64,000 nucleotides of DNA from an uncultured Sphingomonadaceae bacterium. Lineage in GTDB: Bacteria; Pseudomonadota; Alphaproteobacteria; Sphingomonadales; Sphingomonadaceae. The notes under the pieces were generated by a model. It ran no database searches. It saw nothing but the letters and a program-made list of their open reading frames with translations, and had not been told where the DNA came from. Positions 21,016-29,906 of the stretch are shown here, one piece after another. The stretch covers positions 1,827,386 to 1,891,385 of the forward strand of contig CANMGU010000001.1 of the NCBI GenBank assembly GCA_947497455.1, in the 5' to 3' direction. The position numbers were made by a program, and so were the translations under genes. How positions within the stretch are numbered: position 1 is the first letter of the stretch; the number at the start of each line of letters is the position of its first letter.

Positions 21016-22311
21016 CTACCGATCATAGGCTTTCGGCAATGCGCCGGGTGCGGGATTGCGATAGCGTTCGCGCAGCCGTTGCTGACGGTTGGTAAGCGAC
21101 TGCTCCACACCATCGATAAACACGTTCTCGACCTGCGTGGAAAGCTCCAACGGATCGCCCGTCCAGATGACCACATCGCCTCTCCGGCCTGCCTTTAGCG
21201 AGCCGAGCTGCGCGCCCATGCCCATGATCTCAGCCGGCTTCGAGCTGATCGCGGCAAACGCCTCGTCCCAGCTCAGACCGGTTGCGCGTGGGACCTTGTT
21301 CAGCGCCACGAGATTGCCCGCATATTGCATGGAATAGCGCAATTGGTGGGCATCACGGTCGTTGATCATGCCAATTGCAACTTCGACCCCGGCCTGCTTC
21401 ATCCGGCCGATATTGGATTGCGTCGCGGCCAGATCTTCAAAGCTGTACGGCAAATCACTCAAAGCAGAAGCCAATACCGGAACTTTCGCTGCGGCAATGG
21501 CATTGGCAACACGCCAGCCTTCATTAACCCCGACCAGTACCAGTTTCAGGGACGGAAAGTCCTTGCGGAATTCGAGCACCTTCAAAATATCATTGGCACT
21601 TTCGACATGCACCAGCAGCCGGGTGGAACCATTGATTACCGGTAATAGCGCTTTCGCATCCGATGCCTTCATCAGATCGCTGTCGAACAATGAAGGATTG
21701 CGGGAATAGGTCCGTGCTTCGTTCAGCATCGCCCGGAACATTATATGGGCTGCCGCACGGCTGCCCCCTGCCCTGCGATGGCCGGTTTCGCCCAGTTCGA
21801 CAAACTGAAAAGCGCGCGCCTTGGTGATCGGGTTGCTGTCCTGGCCGAGATCAACAATCGCGCCATAGCCGCCAAAGATAGACTTGGCGGTGCTTGGCGA
21901 TACCACCGCACGGGTGACACCGGCCGCCCGGTTCACCGCGACGGGCGCTGCGAACGGGTTCACCGCATATTGGACGTCCAGTGCTGCTGAGAAAACAGAG
22001 TCGGCAGCATTAGTATCGTTGGTCGCCCGGACGGCATTGACCTCAATCAGGCCGATCCGGCTGAAACCGGCGAAAACACCCGGCGTAACCCATTTGCCCG
22101 ACGCGTCAATCCGACGCGCATTGGCAGGCACGGTGACGTTGGTGCCGGCGGCGACCACACGGCCATTGCGAAGGACCACGGTTGCTCCATCCATGGGCGC
22201 ACTGCCGTCGCCGACGACAACTTTACCGCCAGTAATGGCGACGGTTTCCGCAACTGCGGGAGCGGCCATAAGGGCGAGCGATGAAACGAGAGCTGTTGCA
22301 AAATGCTTCAT
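21016..22311 (-). CDS. Secreted amidohydrolase-like protein lacking the HxH metal motif
   Basis: The 431-residue protein has a signal peptide (MKHFATALVSSLALMAAPAVA) and the fold pattern of the amidohydrolase superfamily, including the N-terminal beta-sandwich and the C-terminal GRRGDVVIWTGDPLE. Where active relatives read PGxxDxHxH, this one reads TPGVFAGFSRIGLIEV, so both metal-binding histidines are missing. It is therefore probably inactive, or uses another site, and may act as a partner of the intact amidohydrolase encoded immediately upstream, whose stop overlaps its start by four bases (ATGA). It is the last gene of a peptide-transporter operon. Confidence 0.78.
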   Translation of the reverse strand: MKHFATALVSSLALMAAPAVAETVAITGGKVVVGDGSAPMDGATVVLRNGRVVAAGTNVTVPANARRIDASGKWVTPGVFAGFSRIGLIEVNAVRATNDTNAADSVFSAALDVQYAVNPFAAPVAVNRAAGVTRAVVSPSTAKSIFGGYGAIVDLGQDSNPITKARAFQFVELGETGHRRAGGSRAAAHIMFRAMLNEARTYSRNPSLFDSDLMKASDAKALLPVINGSTRLLVHVESANDILKVLEFRKDFPSLKLVLVGVNEGWRVANAIAAAKVPVLASALSDLPYSFEDLAATQSNIGRMKQAGVEVAIGMINDRDAHQLRYSMQYAGNLVALNKVPRATGLSWDEAFAAISSKPAEIMGMGAQLGSLKAGRRGDVVIWTGDPLELSTQVENVFIDGVEQSLTNRQQRLRERYRNPAPGALPKAYDR

Positions 22312-23708
22312 TTCACGTCTCCTTCACCGGGTTGGCCGAGCTCGAAATCACTCACCGGCCTGCGGCTTGGATCATTGCTATCGTACATCATCGCTCCGTC
22401 GATCCAGACCTTCTCGGGACGGGAATAGACGCTCAGCGGATGATCGTTCCAGAGAACCACGTCAGCCATCTTTCCTGGCTTCAGGCTACCAGTCTGATCG
22501 GCAATGCCCATTGCTTTGGCGGGATTATAGGTGATCCACTGGATCGCCTGTGCGTCGCTGATATCGATCCCCATCGCCCGGCCATCCGCAAGCGCCTTGG
22601 ACGCTTCTTGATTGAGACGCTGTATCTGGTTCTCGTCATCGGAATGGATGATCACGCAGGCCCCGGCCTGTTGCAACAAGGCGGCATTTTCGGGGATCGC
22701 GTCATAGGCTTCCATCTTGAAACCCCACCAGTCCGCCCAGATTGCCGAGCAAATGCCTTCCTTGGCCAATATATCGGCGATCTTGTAGCTTTCAACGGCA
22801 TGGTGGAACGCAGTTACCTTATAGCCAAATTCCTTGGACATATCGATAATCTGGTTGAGTTCGTCCGCGCGGTAACAATGATTGTGCACCAGGATATCAC
22901 CTTCCAGAACGCCGACCAGCGTGTCCTTGCCAAGATCGCGTTTCGGTGGCTTCGCACCTTTCCTCTTTTTCTGGTAATCTTGCGCATTAATCCATGTCTG
23001 GCGGGTCAAAGACAGGCTGCCCATCCGTGTGGAAGGCTTTCTGTTGCGTCCGCCATAGACCCGCTTGGGGTTTTCACCGCAGGCCATTTTCATACCATAA
23101 GGCGCACCGGGAAATTTCATCGCCTGGACCGTACGAGCCGGCACATTTTTTAGGGTCACCGCCCGTCCGCCGAACAGATTGGCCGACCCCGGAAGGATTT
23201 GTAGCGCAGTCACGCCGCCATTGGCCAAGGCCCGTGAGAAACCTGGATCCTGCGGCCAGACACTATGCTCCGCCCAGACTTCTGGCGTCACTGGAGAGGT
23301 TGCCTCGTTACCATCGTTATGCGCGGCCACACTAGGGGTTGGATAGTCACCCAGATGACTGTGCACGTCGATAATCCCGGGCGTTACATATTTACCGGTA
23401 CCGTCAATGATCAGGCTGTCGGTAGGCACCACGGTTTCCGGGCCACCAACCGACACGATCTTGCCCGCAGACATGAAAACAACGCCATTATCAAAACGCT
23501 GTCCTTCACCATCAAATATCGTGGCGCCGGTGATCACGACATTATCCGCAGGATAGGCTTTATAGGTTGAAGGAAAAGCTGTCTTTGTCGGGCTTTTGCT
23601 CGCGCTGCTTGCCGATGCACTGACCGTTTCGGTTTCAGCTGCAGTCGCCGCACAGCCCGTCACAAGCGCTCCGGCAGCGACAACTGCCAGCAGATCCTTC
23701 AATTCCAT
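22308..23708 (-). CDS. Lipoprotein amidohydrolase
   Basis: The 466-residue metal-dependent hydrolase begins with a lipoprotein signal (GALVTGC, Cys19), so it is probably anchored in the cell envelope. Metal-site motifs appear in order: TPGIIDVHSHLGD (HxH), LVHNHCYRADE, AFHHAVESYK and IHSDDENQ, followed by GKMADVVLWNDHPLS. It resembles imidazolonepropionase-like and Xaa-Pro-type amidohydrolases of marine proteobacteria. Its place just after a POT peptide transporter suggests a role in hydrolysing dipeptides or cyclic imides, but that is inferred from context. A low-complexity Ser/Thr/Ala linker (about residues 20-45) follows the lipid anchor. Confidence 0.82.
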   Translation of the reverse strand: MELKDLLAVVAAGALVTGCAATAAETETVSASASSASKSPTKTAFPSTYKAYPADNVVITGATIFDGEGQRFDNGVVFMSAGKIVSVGGPETVVPTDSLIIDGTGKYVTPGIIDVHSHLGDYPTPSVAAHNDGNEATSPVTPEVWAEHSVWPQDPGFSRALANGGVTALQILPGSANLFGGRAVTLKNVPARTVQAMKFPGAPYGMKMACGENPKRVYGGRNRKPSTRMGSLSLTRQTWINAQDYQKKRKGAKPPKRDLGKDTLVGVLEGDILVHNHCYRADELNQIIDMSKEFGYKVTAFHHAVESYKIADILAKEGICSAIWADWWGFKMEAYDAIPENAALLQQAGACVIIHSDDENQIQRLNQEASKALADGRAMGIDISDAQAIQWITYNPAKAMGIADQTGSLKPGKMADVVLWNDHPLSVYSRPEKVWIDGAMMYDSNDPSRRPVSDFELGQPGEGDVK

Positions 23709-23737
23709 AATTGTCCTCTAAGCTATGATTTATCCGT

Positions 23738-25333
23738 TCAAGATTTTGTCGTCGGGTGAATACCGGCTGCCGCAGGCTCACCAAATTCTGACTGCCCTTC
23801 AAGATCGTCACCCACATTGTCGTCCTGAAGCGTATCGAGATGCATGAGCTTCTTGATTAGGGGTGAAATAACCAGAACACCGATCCCGACTACAACGGCC
23901 ACCCAACCAACAGTGGAATAGACGTCGAGAACAACCTGTTTTCCAGCCTCTTCTCCCACGCCTTCAGCGCCCGTCGCCGAAGCGATCAGACCGGCAGCGA
24001 AGTTACCGGTTGCCGAAGCAAAGAACCACGTACCCATGATCAGGCTGGCCATATGCGCTGGCGCTAACCGGTTCATCGCCGATAGCCCCACTGGCGACAG
24101 GCAGAGCTCGCCGGTGGTGTGCAGCAGATAGATCAGGAAGATGAAGATGACTGGCGTAGCATTTTCAAGTCCAGCCGCCTGCGCACCCCAAACAAGGACA
24201 AGAAAGCCCAGTCCGACTTGCACAACACCAAGACCGAATTTGAACGGAGCCGACGGCTCCATGCCCTTCCGCCCGAGTGTAGTCCACACAGTTGCAAAGA
24301 TTGGAGCAAGCAAGATGATGTAAATTGCATTGATCGACTGGAAGGTCGAAGCAGGCACACCCGCCCGATCAACATGCCGGTCGGTGAACAGGTTCAGAGA
24401 TGAACCCGCCTGCTCAAACAGCGCCCAGAAAATAATCGATGTGACAATCAGGAACATCGCAGCAAAAATGCGATCCCGCTCTTCAGATGACAGTTTAGAA
24501 ACTGCGGTATAAAGAACGTAGATGACCAGCCCGCCACCGAAGATCCCTAAAACATAGCCGACGAGATCCTGGAACTGAATTGCCAGCCAGCAGATACCAA
24601 CCATTGCAAGGCCGGCAATGTACATCCACCATTCCAGCTTGATACCCGCAACAGGCTGTTTCAGCTTCTCGGGATCTGAAGGTTCGCCGCGACCGAGCAA
24701 AAGAGGCTTGCCCCAGATAAAAACGATCAAACCAAGCAGCATACCGATACCGGCGAGACCAAAGCCGTAGGCCCAGCCATATGTTTCACCAATATAACCG
24801 CAAAGCAAAGAACCCAGCGCCGCGCCGAGGTTAATTCCCATATAGAAGATGGTGTAAGCACCATCACGGCGGACATCGGTTCTCGGATAAAGCTGACCAA
24901 CAATCACCGAGATATTTGCTTTCAGGAAGCCAGATCCGACAATGATTAAGGCAAGGGCCAGCCAAAAGATGCTGATGACCGGATTATCAACATGACCTAT
25001 GCCGGCATCACCTTCGAAAGCCATGAAAAAGTGGCCTAAAGTGAGCAACACCGCCCCGAAGAGCACAGCCTTTCGTTGTCCCAGATATTTGTCGGCCAGA
25101 TAGCCGCCAACGACCGGGGTGATATAAACTAGTGCTGTATAGGCACCATAGATTATCCCGGATTCGCTGTCTGAAAACAGCCAGTGCTTGGTAAGATAAA
25201 ATATGAGCAGAGCCCGCATGCCATAGTAGGAGAAACGCTCCCACATTTCCGCAAAAAACAGGACAAACAAACCTTTGGGATGGCCAAGGAATGTCCCTTT
25301 GGCATCTCCGGATTCTTGATACGCACTAGCCAT
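23738..25333 (-). CDS. Proton-dependent oligopeptide transporter (POT family)
   Basis: The 531-residue major facilitator protein contains the POT signature ExxERFxYY (EMWERFSYYGMRALL, about residue 31) and the second POT motif region GGYLADKYLGQRKAV. About 12-14 membrane helices are visible. POT proteins import di- and tripeptides with protons across the inner membrane. It is the first gene of a minus-strand operon that continues into two amidohydrolases 29 bases downstream, so imported peptides and envelope hydrolysis may be linked. It is divergent from the nitroreductase gene. Confidence 0.9.
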   Translation of the reverse strand: MASAYQESGDAKGTFLGHPKGLFVLFFAEMWERFSYYGMRALLIFYLTKHWLFSDSESGIIYGAYTALVYITPVVGGYLADKYLGQRKAVLFGAVLLTLGHFFMAFEGDAGIGHVDNPVISIFWLALALIIVGSGFLKANISVIVGQLYPRTDVRRDGAYTIFYMGINLGAALGSLLCGYIGETYGWAYGFGLAGIGMLLGLIVFIWGKPLLLGRGEPSDPEKLKQPVAGIKLEWWMYIAGLAMVGICWLAIQFQDLVGYVLGIFGGGLVIYVLYTAVSKLSSEERDRIFAAMFLIVTSIIFWALFEQAGSSLNLFTDRHVDRAGVPASTFQSINAIYIILLAPIFATVWTTLGRKGMEPSAPFKFGLGVVQVGLGFLVLVWGAQAAGLENATPVIFIFLIYLLHTTGELCLSPVGLSAMNRLAPAHMASLIMGTWFFASATGNFAAGLIASATGAEGVGEEAGKQVVLDVYSTVGWVAVVVGIGVLVISPLIKKLMHLDTLQDDNVGDDLEGQSEFGEPAAAGIHPTTKS

Positions 25334-25488
25334 TACAACGGCCTCCCCGATATAGATGTAGGCCGTCCAATGCGGCCCTATTGAACCGCACCCTAATCAA
25401 AAAATGTCGCGTGTGAAGCATATTGTTGCGTTTGTGACCGGTTTATGGGCAAATGCCGCTTGCAATGACCGATAGGCCACACAAGATA

Positions 25489-26085
25489 ATGTCGATGTTC
25501 AATGACCTTTCCAGCCTGAATAGCTACCTGCCCTCTCGCCGCTCCGGACGGCCGCGCAATATGACCGCACCCGGCCCAACCGACGAGCAAATAGAAAATA
25601 TCATGGCCACGGCCCTGCGGACACCAGATCATGGCAAGTTGACGCCCTGGCGTGTTGTCTCGATAGACACATCACAGCGAGGCACCTTGGCGGCGCAATT
25701 GGTGCAGGCCTATCTGAAAGAGAAACCGGATGCTGGTCGGCTCGAGCTGGAAGCATTGGAACTCATGGCACATCAGGCACCAACATTGCTGGTGGTGTTA
25801 TTCTCACCGGTCAGCTCAACGAAAATACCTGTCTGGGAACAAGAACTTAGCTGCGGTGCCTTTTGCATGAATATCCTGCACGCCATTCACGCACAGAATT
25901 ATGTCGGCGGATGGATCACGGGCTGGCCATCCTATAATGATGATGTCCGCAATCTGTTTGGGGAGGCACCCGAGCGGATCGCTGGTTTTATTTTTGCGGG
26001 CACCGCAGATGGTGAACTCACCGAACGACCACGACCCGAGTTGGCTCAAATTTTGACCAAATGGAAATTTCAATCGGCCGAATAG
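25489..26085 (+). CDS. Nitroreductase family protein (YdjA-like)
   Basis: The product is about 198 residues from the ATG at 25489. It has the FMN-binding nitroreductase pattern: RRSGRPRNM near the N-terminus, ATALRTPDHGKLTPWRVV, and the C-terminal FIFAGTADG. It resembles the YdjA/TdsD subgroup of flavin reductases, which act on nitro compounds or enones with NAD(P)H. The substrate is not known. It is divergent from the peptide transporter and 77 bases before the GntR regulator on the same strand. Confidence 0.82.
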   Translation: MSMFNDLSSLNSYLPSRRSGRPRNMTAPGPTDEQIENIMATALRTPDHGKLTPWRVVSIDTSQRGTLAAQLVQAYLKEKPDAGRLELEALELMAHQAPTLLVVLFSPVSSTKIPVWEQELSCGAFCMNILHAIHAQNYVGGWITGWPSYNDDVRNLFGEAPERIAGFIFAGTADGELTERPRPELAQILTKWKFQSAE

Positions 26086-26162
26086 CGGCGTCTGAATAGG
26101 TAAATATAAGAAAAAACAGACTTTCCCTTGCCTGCATCGCTGTATTATGGCAGTGATGCAGT

Positions 26163-26507
26163 ATGAACAACGCAAGCAAACCTGTCTATTTGAAATTACG
26201 GGATATTATCTCCGAATCAATCCTTGATGGTGAATATGCCGAAGGCGACATGCTGCCATCCGTTCGCGCTTTTGCGGTTGAACAGGGCGCTAACCCGTTG
26301 ACGGTTGCCAAAGCATATCAAGGCTTTCAGGAAGATGGCCTGGTCACCGTAAAGCGTGGTGTCGGGATGTTCGTGGCTAGCGGAGCAAAAGCCAAGTTGC
26401 GTGATGCACAGCGCGCCGATTTCATCAAAAATGTCTGGCCTCCAGTGGAGCGCCAAATGAAGCGGCTCAACATCAAACTGGATGAATTGCTCGAAAATAA
26501 TAGCTGA
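26163..26507 (+). CDS. GntR-family regulator, YtrA subfamily
   Basis: The 114-residue protein carries one winged-helix GntR DNA-binding domain (PVYLKLRDIISESILDGEYAEGDMLPSVRAFA) with only a short helical tail (about 40 residues) and no effector domain, which defines the YtrA subgroup. Such regulators usually repress their own operon, often one encoding an ABC transporter, but none is adjacent here. It is convergent with prsT, eight bases apart. Confidence 0.87.
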   Translation: MNNASKPVYLKLRDIISESILDGEYAEGDMLPSVRAFAVEQGANPLTVAKAYQGFQEDGLVTVKRGVGMFVASGAKAKLRDAQRADFIKNVWPPVERQMKRLNIKLDELLENNS

Positions 26508-26515
26508 ATTTCAAG

Positions 26516-28507
26516 CTAGGACTCTTCGGTTCCCTTTTCTTGATTAAGGGCCTGCCGTGCCGTTGCCAAACTTCTGCGATAGAGATCACTGTTCGGTGTG
26601 ATGGTTACAGCTTTTTTGATTAGGTCATAAGCGTCTTTGTTGCGTGAGCCATCGGCCAGCAAAGCGAGCCCATAAAGGTGTGATACGACCGGACTAGACG
26701 GTTGCACCCGATAGGCAATACGCCCTGCCCTGACAGCTTTTTCAGATTGCCCCAGCCCCGTATAGGCCTGCGCGAGGCCGGCCATGATCAGAGCGTCATT
26801 TTCACCGATCCGCTTGCGCAGACTTTCCAATATCCGCCTTGCAATATCCCAATTCTCAGTCTCAAGATGTTCATAAGCCATCCATCGCAATCCTGCCACG
26901 TTGTTGGGATTATGGCTCAGATATTCAGCGAGCACCTCACCTGATTGCTGCAATGCTCCTTTGGCTCGAAAGGCTTCAACAAGACGAAGCATTACCGATT
27001 CCGAAAAGTGAATTTGCTTAGCCAGGCGAAGCGCTGCCAACGCTTCATCATAATCACCCCGGGCCAATGCCGTATCAGCAACCAGAATATGGGCATCGCT
27101 CGCGCCGGGATTTCCGGCTTGCAGACGTTTGGCTTTTACAAAGGCATTCGCAATATCGCCACTGTTATAGAGCGCCCTTATATAGGGTATCACAACCCGC
27201 GCGCTGTTTGGCGTCCGTTCTGCTTCAGCGCGCAACACGCCCAATGGTATGGGAGGAGCAAAAGCAGCTTTCTTACCTATATCATGACGGGCCGCACGAT
27301 TAAGCATGCGAACCGCCTGTCGGCGCTCACCAGTGGCTTCCAGTCCGCGGCCAGCCAACCAGAGCGCATAAGGATCAGCCCCGCTGCTGTTGACCTGAGG
27401 CTGTAGTAAATCAACCGCATCCTGAGCATCGCCGGCTAGATATAGGGATCTTGCGAGAAGGTTCTGCGCTTGCCGGTTATTGGGTTGCAGCGACACCAGG
27501 CGCTGAAATTTGTCAATCGCAGCATTATAGTTCGCATCGCCATGCTCGATGATAGCTTGTACCAATAGTACCGCTGGCACGTTGTCCAATTGCCCTTCAG
27601 TCTTTTGCATCAGCACACGAGCAAGATCATATTTACCGGCGCGAGCAGCCAATACCGACTGCATGAAGAAAGCCCGAGGGTTTCGCCCATCAAGCGAAAT
27701 GATCTTGCGAGCGATTGTCAGCATATCCGTCATTCGGCCCATATCGCCCAGCGTCGCCGCATATTCCGTGAGGACTGCAACATCATTAGGATCGATCTGC
27801 AAGGCTCTTTCAAACCAGGGCAAAGCGGCTCCCAGACCAAATTGAAAACGCAGCAACTCTCCGCGATATTGTAAAGCCCGAATATTATTGGGGTTCAGCT
27901 TTACGGCTTCGTCAACGGCGGCGATCGCGCCTGCCTGATCACCAGTGCCCGAACGGAAACGGGCGATGTCTACCCAAAGATCAGCATCGCTGGAATCCAG
28001 TTGAATGGCACGATCAAATGCCCGGGTTGCCAAAGGATCATCACCGGTTTGCAAAGCCACCCGGCCCAGTATCCGGGCCGCATAAGCCTGATGAGCCGCT
28101 GCTATATCAGAAGCAAAAAGTTCCTGTTTTGCGGCATCCCATTTGCCCTGAAGTTGCAGAGCATGACCATATAGATGCCGCGCCTCGGCGCGTTCCAGAC
28201 CGAGTTGGAAGGCGCGTTGCAGCTCCGCCTCAGCACCGATCCCGTCCCGCAATGCCAGCAGAGTCTCGGCTTGCATGACCCTCGCCTGGACCCACTGCGG
28301 GTCGGCTTTGATCGCATTCATCAACTCTATCCGGGCAGATCTGGCATCACCGCGCGAACGATGTTCCACGGCTTTTGCCAGCGCATTTTGCGCATCTTCG
28401 TTGCCGCCGCTGGTTGCATAGGTTGCCGAGGACAACCCGGCGAGCAGCACACCAAGCAAGACCGCTAGTCCGACTATTCCGGGTCTATATATTCGCAATA
28501 TCCGCAT
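26516..28507 (-). CDS. prsT: TPR protein of the XrtA/PEP-CTERM locus (PrsT-like)
   Basis: The product is about 663 residues. An ATG at 28519 lies directly against AGGTGG with no spacing, so the second ATG at 28507, 12 bases from it, is preferred. A signal peptide or membrane anchor (IVGLAVLLGVLLAGLSSATYA) is followed by about sixteen tandem tetratricopeptide repeats across almost the whole length, so it is probably a periplasmic scaffold. PrsT proteins accompany the PEP-CTERM/exosortase A system, where they are thought to support exopolysaccharide and protein sorting. The assignment rests on the neighbours prsR, prsK and the glycosyltransferase; TPR content alone would not identify it. Confidence 0.75.
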   Translation of the reverse strand: MRILRIYRPGIVGLAVLLGVLLAGLSSATYATSGGNEDAQNALAKAVEHRSRGDARSARIELMNAIKADPQWVQARVMQAETLLALRDGIGAEAELQRAFQLGLERAEARHLYGHALQLQGKWDAAKQELFASDIAAAHQAYAARILGRVALQTGDDPLATRAFDRAIQLDSSDADLWVDIARFRSGTGDQAGAIAAVDEAVKLNPNNIRALQYRGELLRFQFGLGAALPWFERALQIDPNDVAVLTEYAATLGDMGRMTDMLTIARKIISLDGRNPRAFFMQSVLAARAGKYDLARVLMQKTEGQLDNVPAVLLVQAIIEHGDANYNAAIDKFQRLVSLQPNNRQAQNLLARSLYLAGDAQDAVDLLQPQVNSSGADPYALWLAGRGLEATGERRQAVRMLNRAARHDIGKKAAFAPPIPLGVLRAEAERTPNSARVVIPYIRALYNSGDIANAFVKAKRLQAGNPGASDAHILVADTALARGDYDEALAALRLAKQIHFSESVMLRLVEAFRAKGALQQSGEVLAEYLSHNPNNVAGLRWMAYEHLETENWDIARRILESLRKRIGENDALIMAGLAQAYTGLGQSEKAVRAGRIAYRVQPSSPVVSHLYGLALLADGSRNKDAYDLIKKAVTITPNSDLYRRSLATARQALNQEKGTEES

Positions 28508-28523
28508 CAGCGACCGCATCCAC

Positions 28524-29906
28524 CTAGCTGGCTTGTTGCAACTGATATTGTTTCAGCAAGTCATAAAGTGTTGGCCTGCTAATGCCCAATAGCTTTGCGG
28601 CATTCGAAATATTGCCGTCTGTCTGAGAGATCGCGCGGATAATAGCAGCCCGGTCCGCCGCTTCTCTCGCCGCTTTCAGATTCAGAAGGTCGGCCGTCTC
28701 TTCATCGCTTTCGCCCATATCCAGGTCCTTGGCAGCGATCATCTTCCCGTCTGCCATGATGACGGCACGCTTTATGCGGTTCTCCAGCTCTCTTACATTT
28801 CCTGGCCAGTTCCATGCCTCCAGAGCAGCCAGCGCATCAGGTGCAATACCTTTCACAACCGGGTTAATCTCCTCAGCGAATTTCTTCTGGAAATGGCGCG
28901 CGAGCAAACTGGCATCGCCGGATCGCTCGGCCAAGGCCGGTATTTTGATCACGATCTCAGCAAGGCGGTAATATAGGTCTTCGCGAAAACTGTTGTCGGC
29001 AATCATTTCGTCCAGATTTTGGTGCGTGGCACAAACGATCCGCGTATCTACCGGAATGGCTTTACGCCCGCCAATCCGTTCGATCACCCGCTCCTGAATG
29101 AAGCGCAGCAATTTGACCTGAAGTGGAAGGGGTATATCGCCCACTTCATCAAGAAACAAAGTACCGCCATTGGCTTGCTCGATCTTGCCTTCCGTCGTTT
29201 TCACAGCTCCGGTAAAAGCGCCCTTCTCATGACCGAACAGTTCCGATTCCAAAAGGTTTTCGGGGATCGCGGCGCAGTTGATTGCGACAAATGCATGATC
29301 TCGACGATTGCTGGCATCATGCAATCCGCGCGCAAGCAGTTCTTTGCCCGTGCCGCTCGCCCCCAGCAACATCACCGACGCATTTGTATCGGCAACCCGT
29401 TCAATCATTTGTGCAACCTTGAGCATTTCAGGAGCACCAGTGATGATCTGGCCGAGCACCTGATGGTTATCATCATGCTTGGCTGAAAGAACCGAGTTTT
29501 CGATCTCCAGCTTCCGCACGTGAAATGCACGGCGGACAATCAGCCCAAGTTCGTCAATATCAACCGGCTTCTGGTAAAAATCCCAGGCGCCGCTTGCAAT
29601 GGCACGCAGCGCACTGTCTTTCTCACCATGCCCGGATGCGACGATGACCTTCGTATCTGGTTTCAGGCTGAGTATGGCGTCCATTGTTGCAAAACCCTCA
29701 GTCGTACCATCGGGATCAGGCGGCAATCCAAGGTCAAGTGTAACCACATCTGGTTCCTCGGCTCGCAACATGTTGATTGCGGTCTCGCGATCACCGGCGA
29801 CGATGACTTCAAAATCCTCATAGGCCCATTTAAGCTGTTTCTGCAGCCCCGGATCATCTTCAACGATCAGAAGCTTTTCCAGAGGTTCTTTACCTTTATC
29901 AGGCAT
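28524..29906 (-). CDS. prsR: Sigma-54-dependent response regulator PrsR (PEP-CTERM-box regulator)
   Basis: The product is about 460 residues from the ATG at 29906. It has a receiver domain (phosphoacceptor Asp in VVTLDLGLPPDPDG), a central AAA+ sigma-54 activation domain with GASGTGKELLARG (Walker A), HEKGAFTGA (sigma-54 contact loop) and GGTLFLDEVGDIPL (Walker B), and a C-terminal Fis-type helix-turn-helix (NAAKLLGISRPTLYDLL). It should activate sigma-54 promoters of PEP-CTERM and exopolysaccharide genes when phosphorylated by PrsK. The start overlaps the prsK stop by eight bases, and the prsT gene follows. Confidence 0.87.
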   Translation of the reverse strand: MPDKGKEPLEKLLIVEDDPGLQKQLKWAYEDFEVIVAGDRETAINMLRAEEPDVVTLDLGLPPDPDGTTEGFATMDAILSLKPDTKVIVASGHGEKDSALRAIASGAWDFYQKPVDIDELGLIVRRAFHVRKLEIENSVLSAKHDDNHQVLGQIITGAPEMLKVAQMIERVADTNASVMLLGASGTGKELLARGLHDASNRRDHAFVAINCAAIPENLLESELFGHEKGAFTGAVKTTEGKIEQANGGTLFLDEVGDIPLPLQVKLLRFIQERVIERIGGRKAIPVDTRIVCATHQNLDEMIADNSFREDLYYRLAEIVIKIPALAERSGDASLLARHFQKKFAEEINPVVKGIAPDALAALEAWNWPGNVRELENRIKRAVIMADGKMIAAKDLDMGESDEETADLLNLKAAREAADRAAIIRAISQTDGNISNAAKLLGISRPTLYDLLKQYQLQQAS

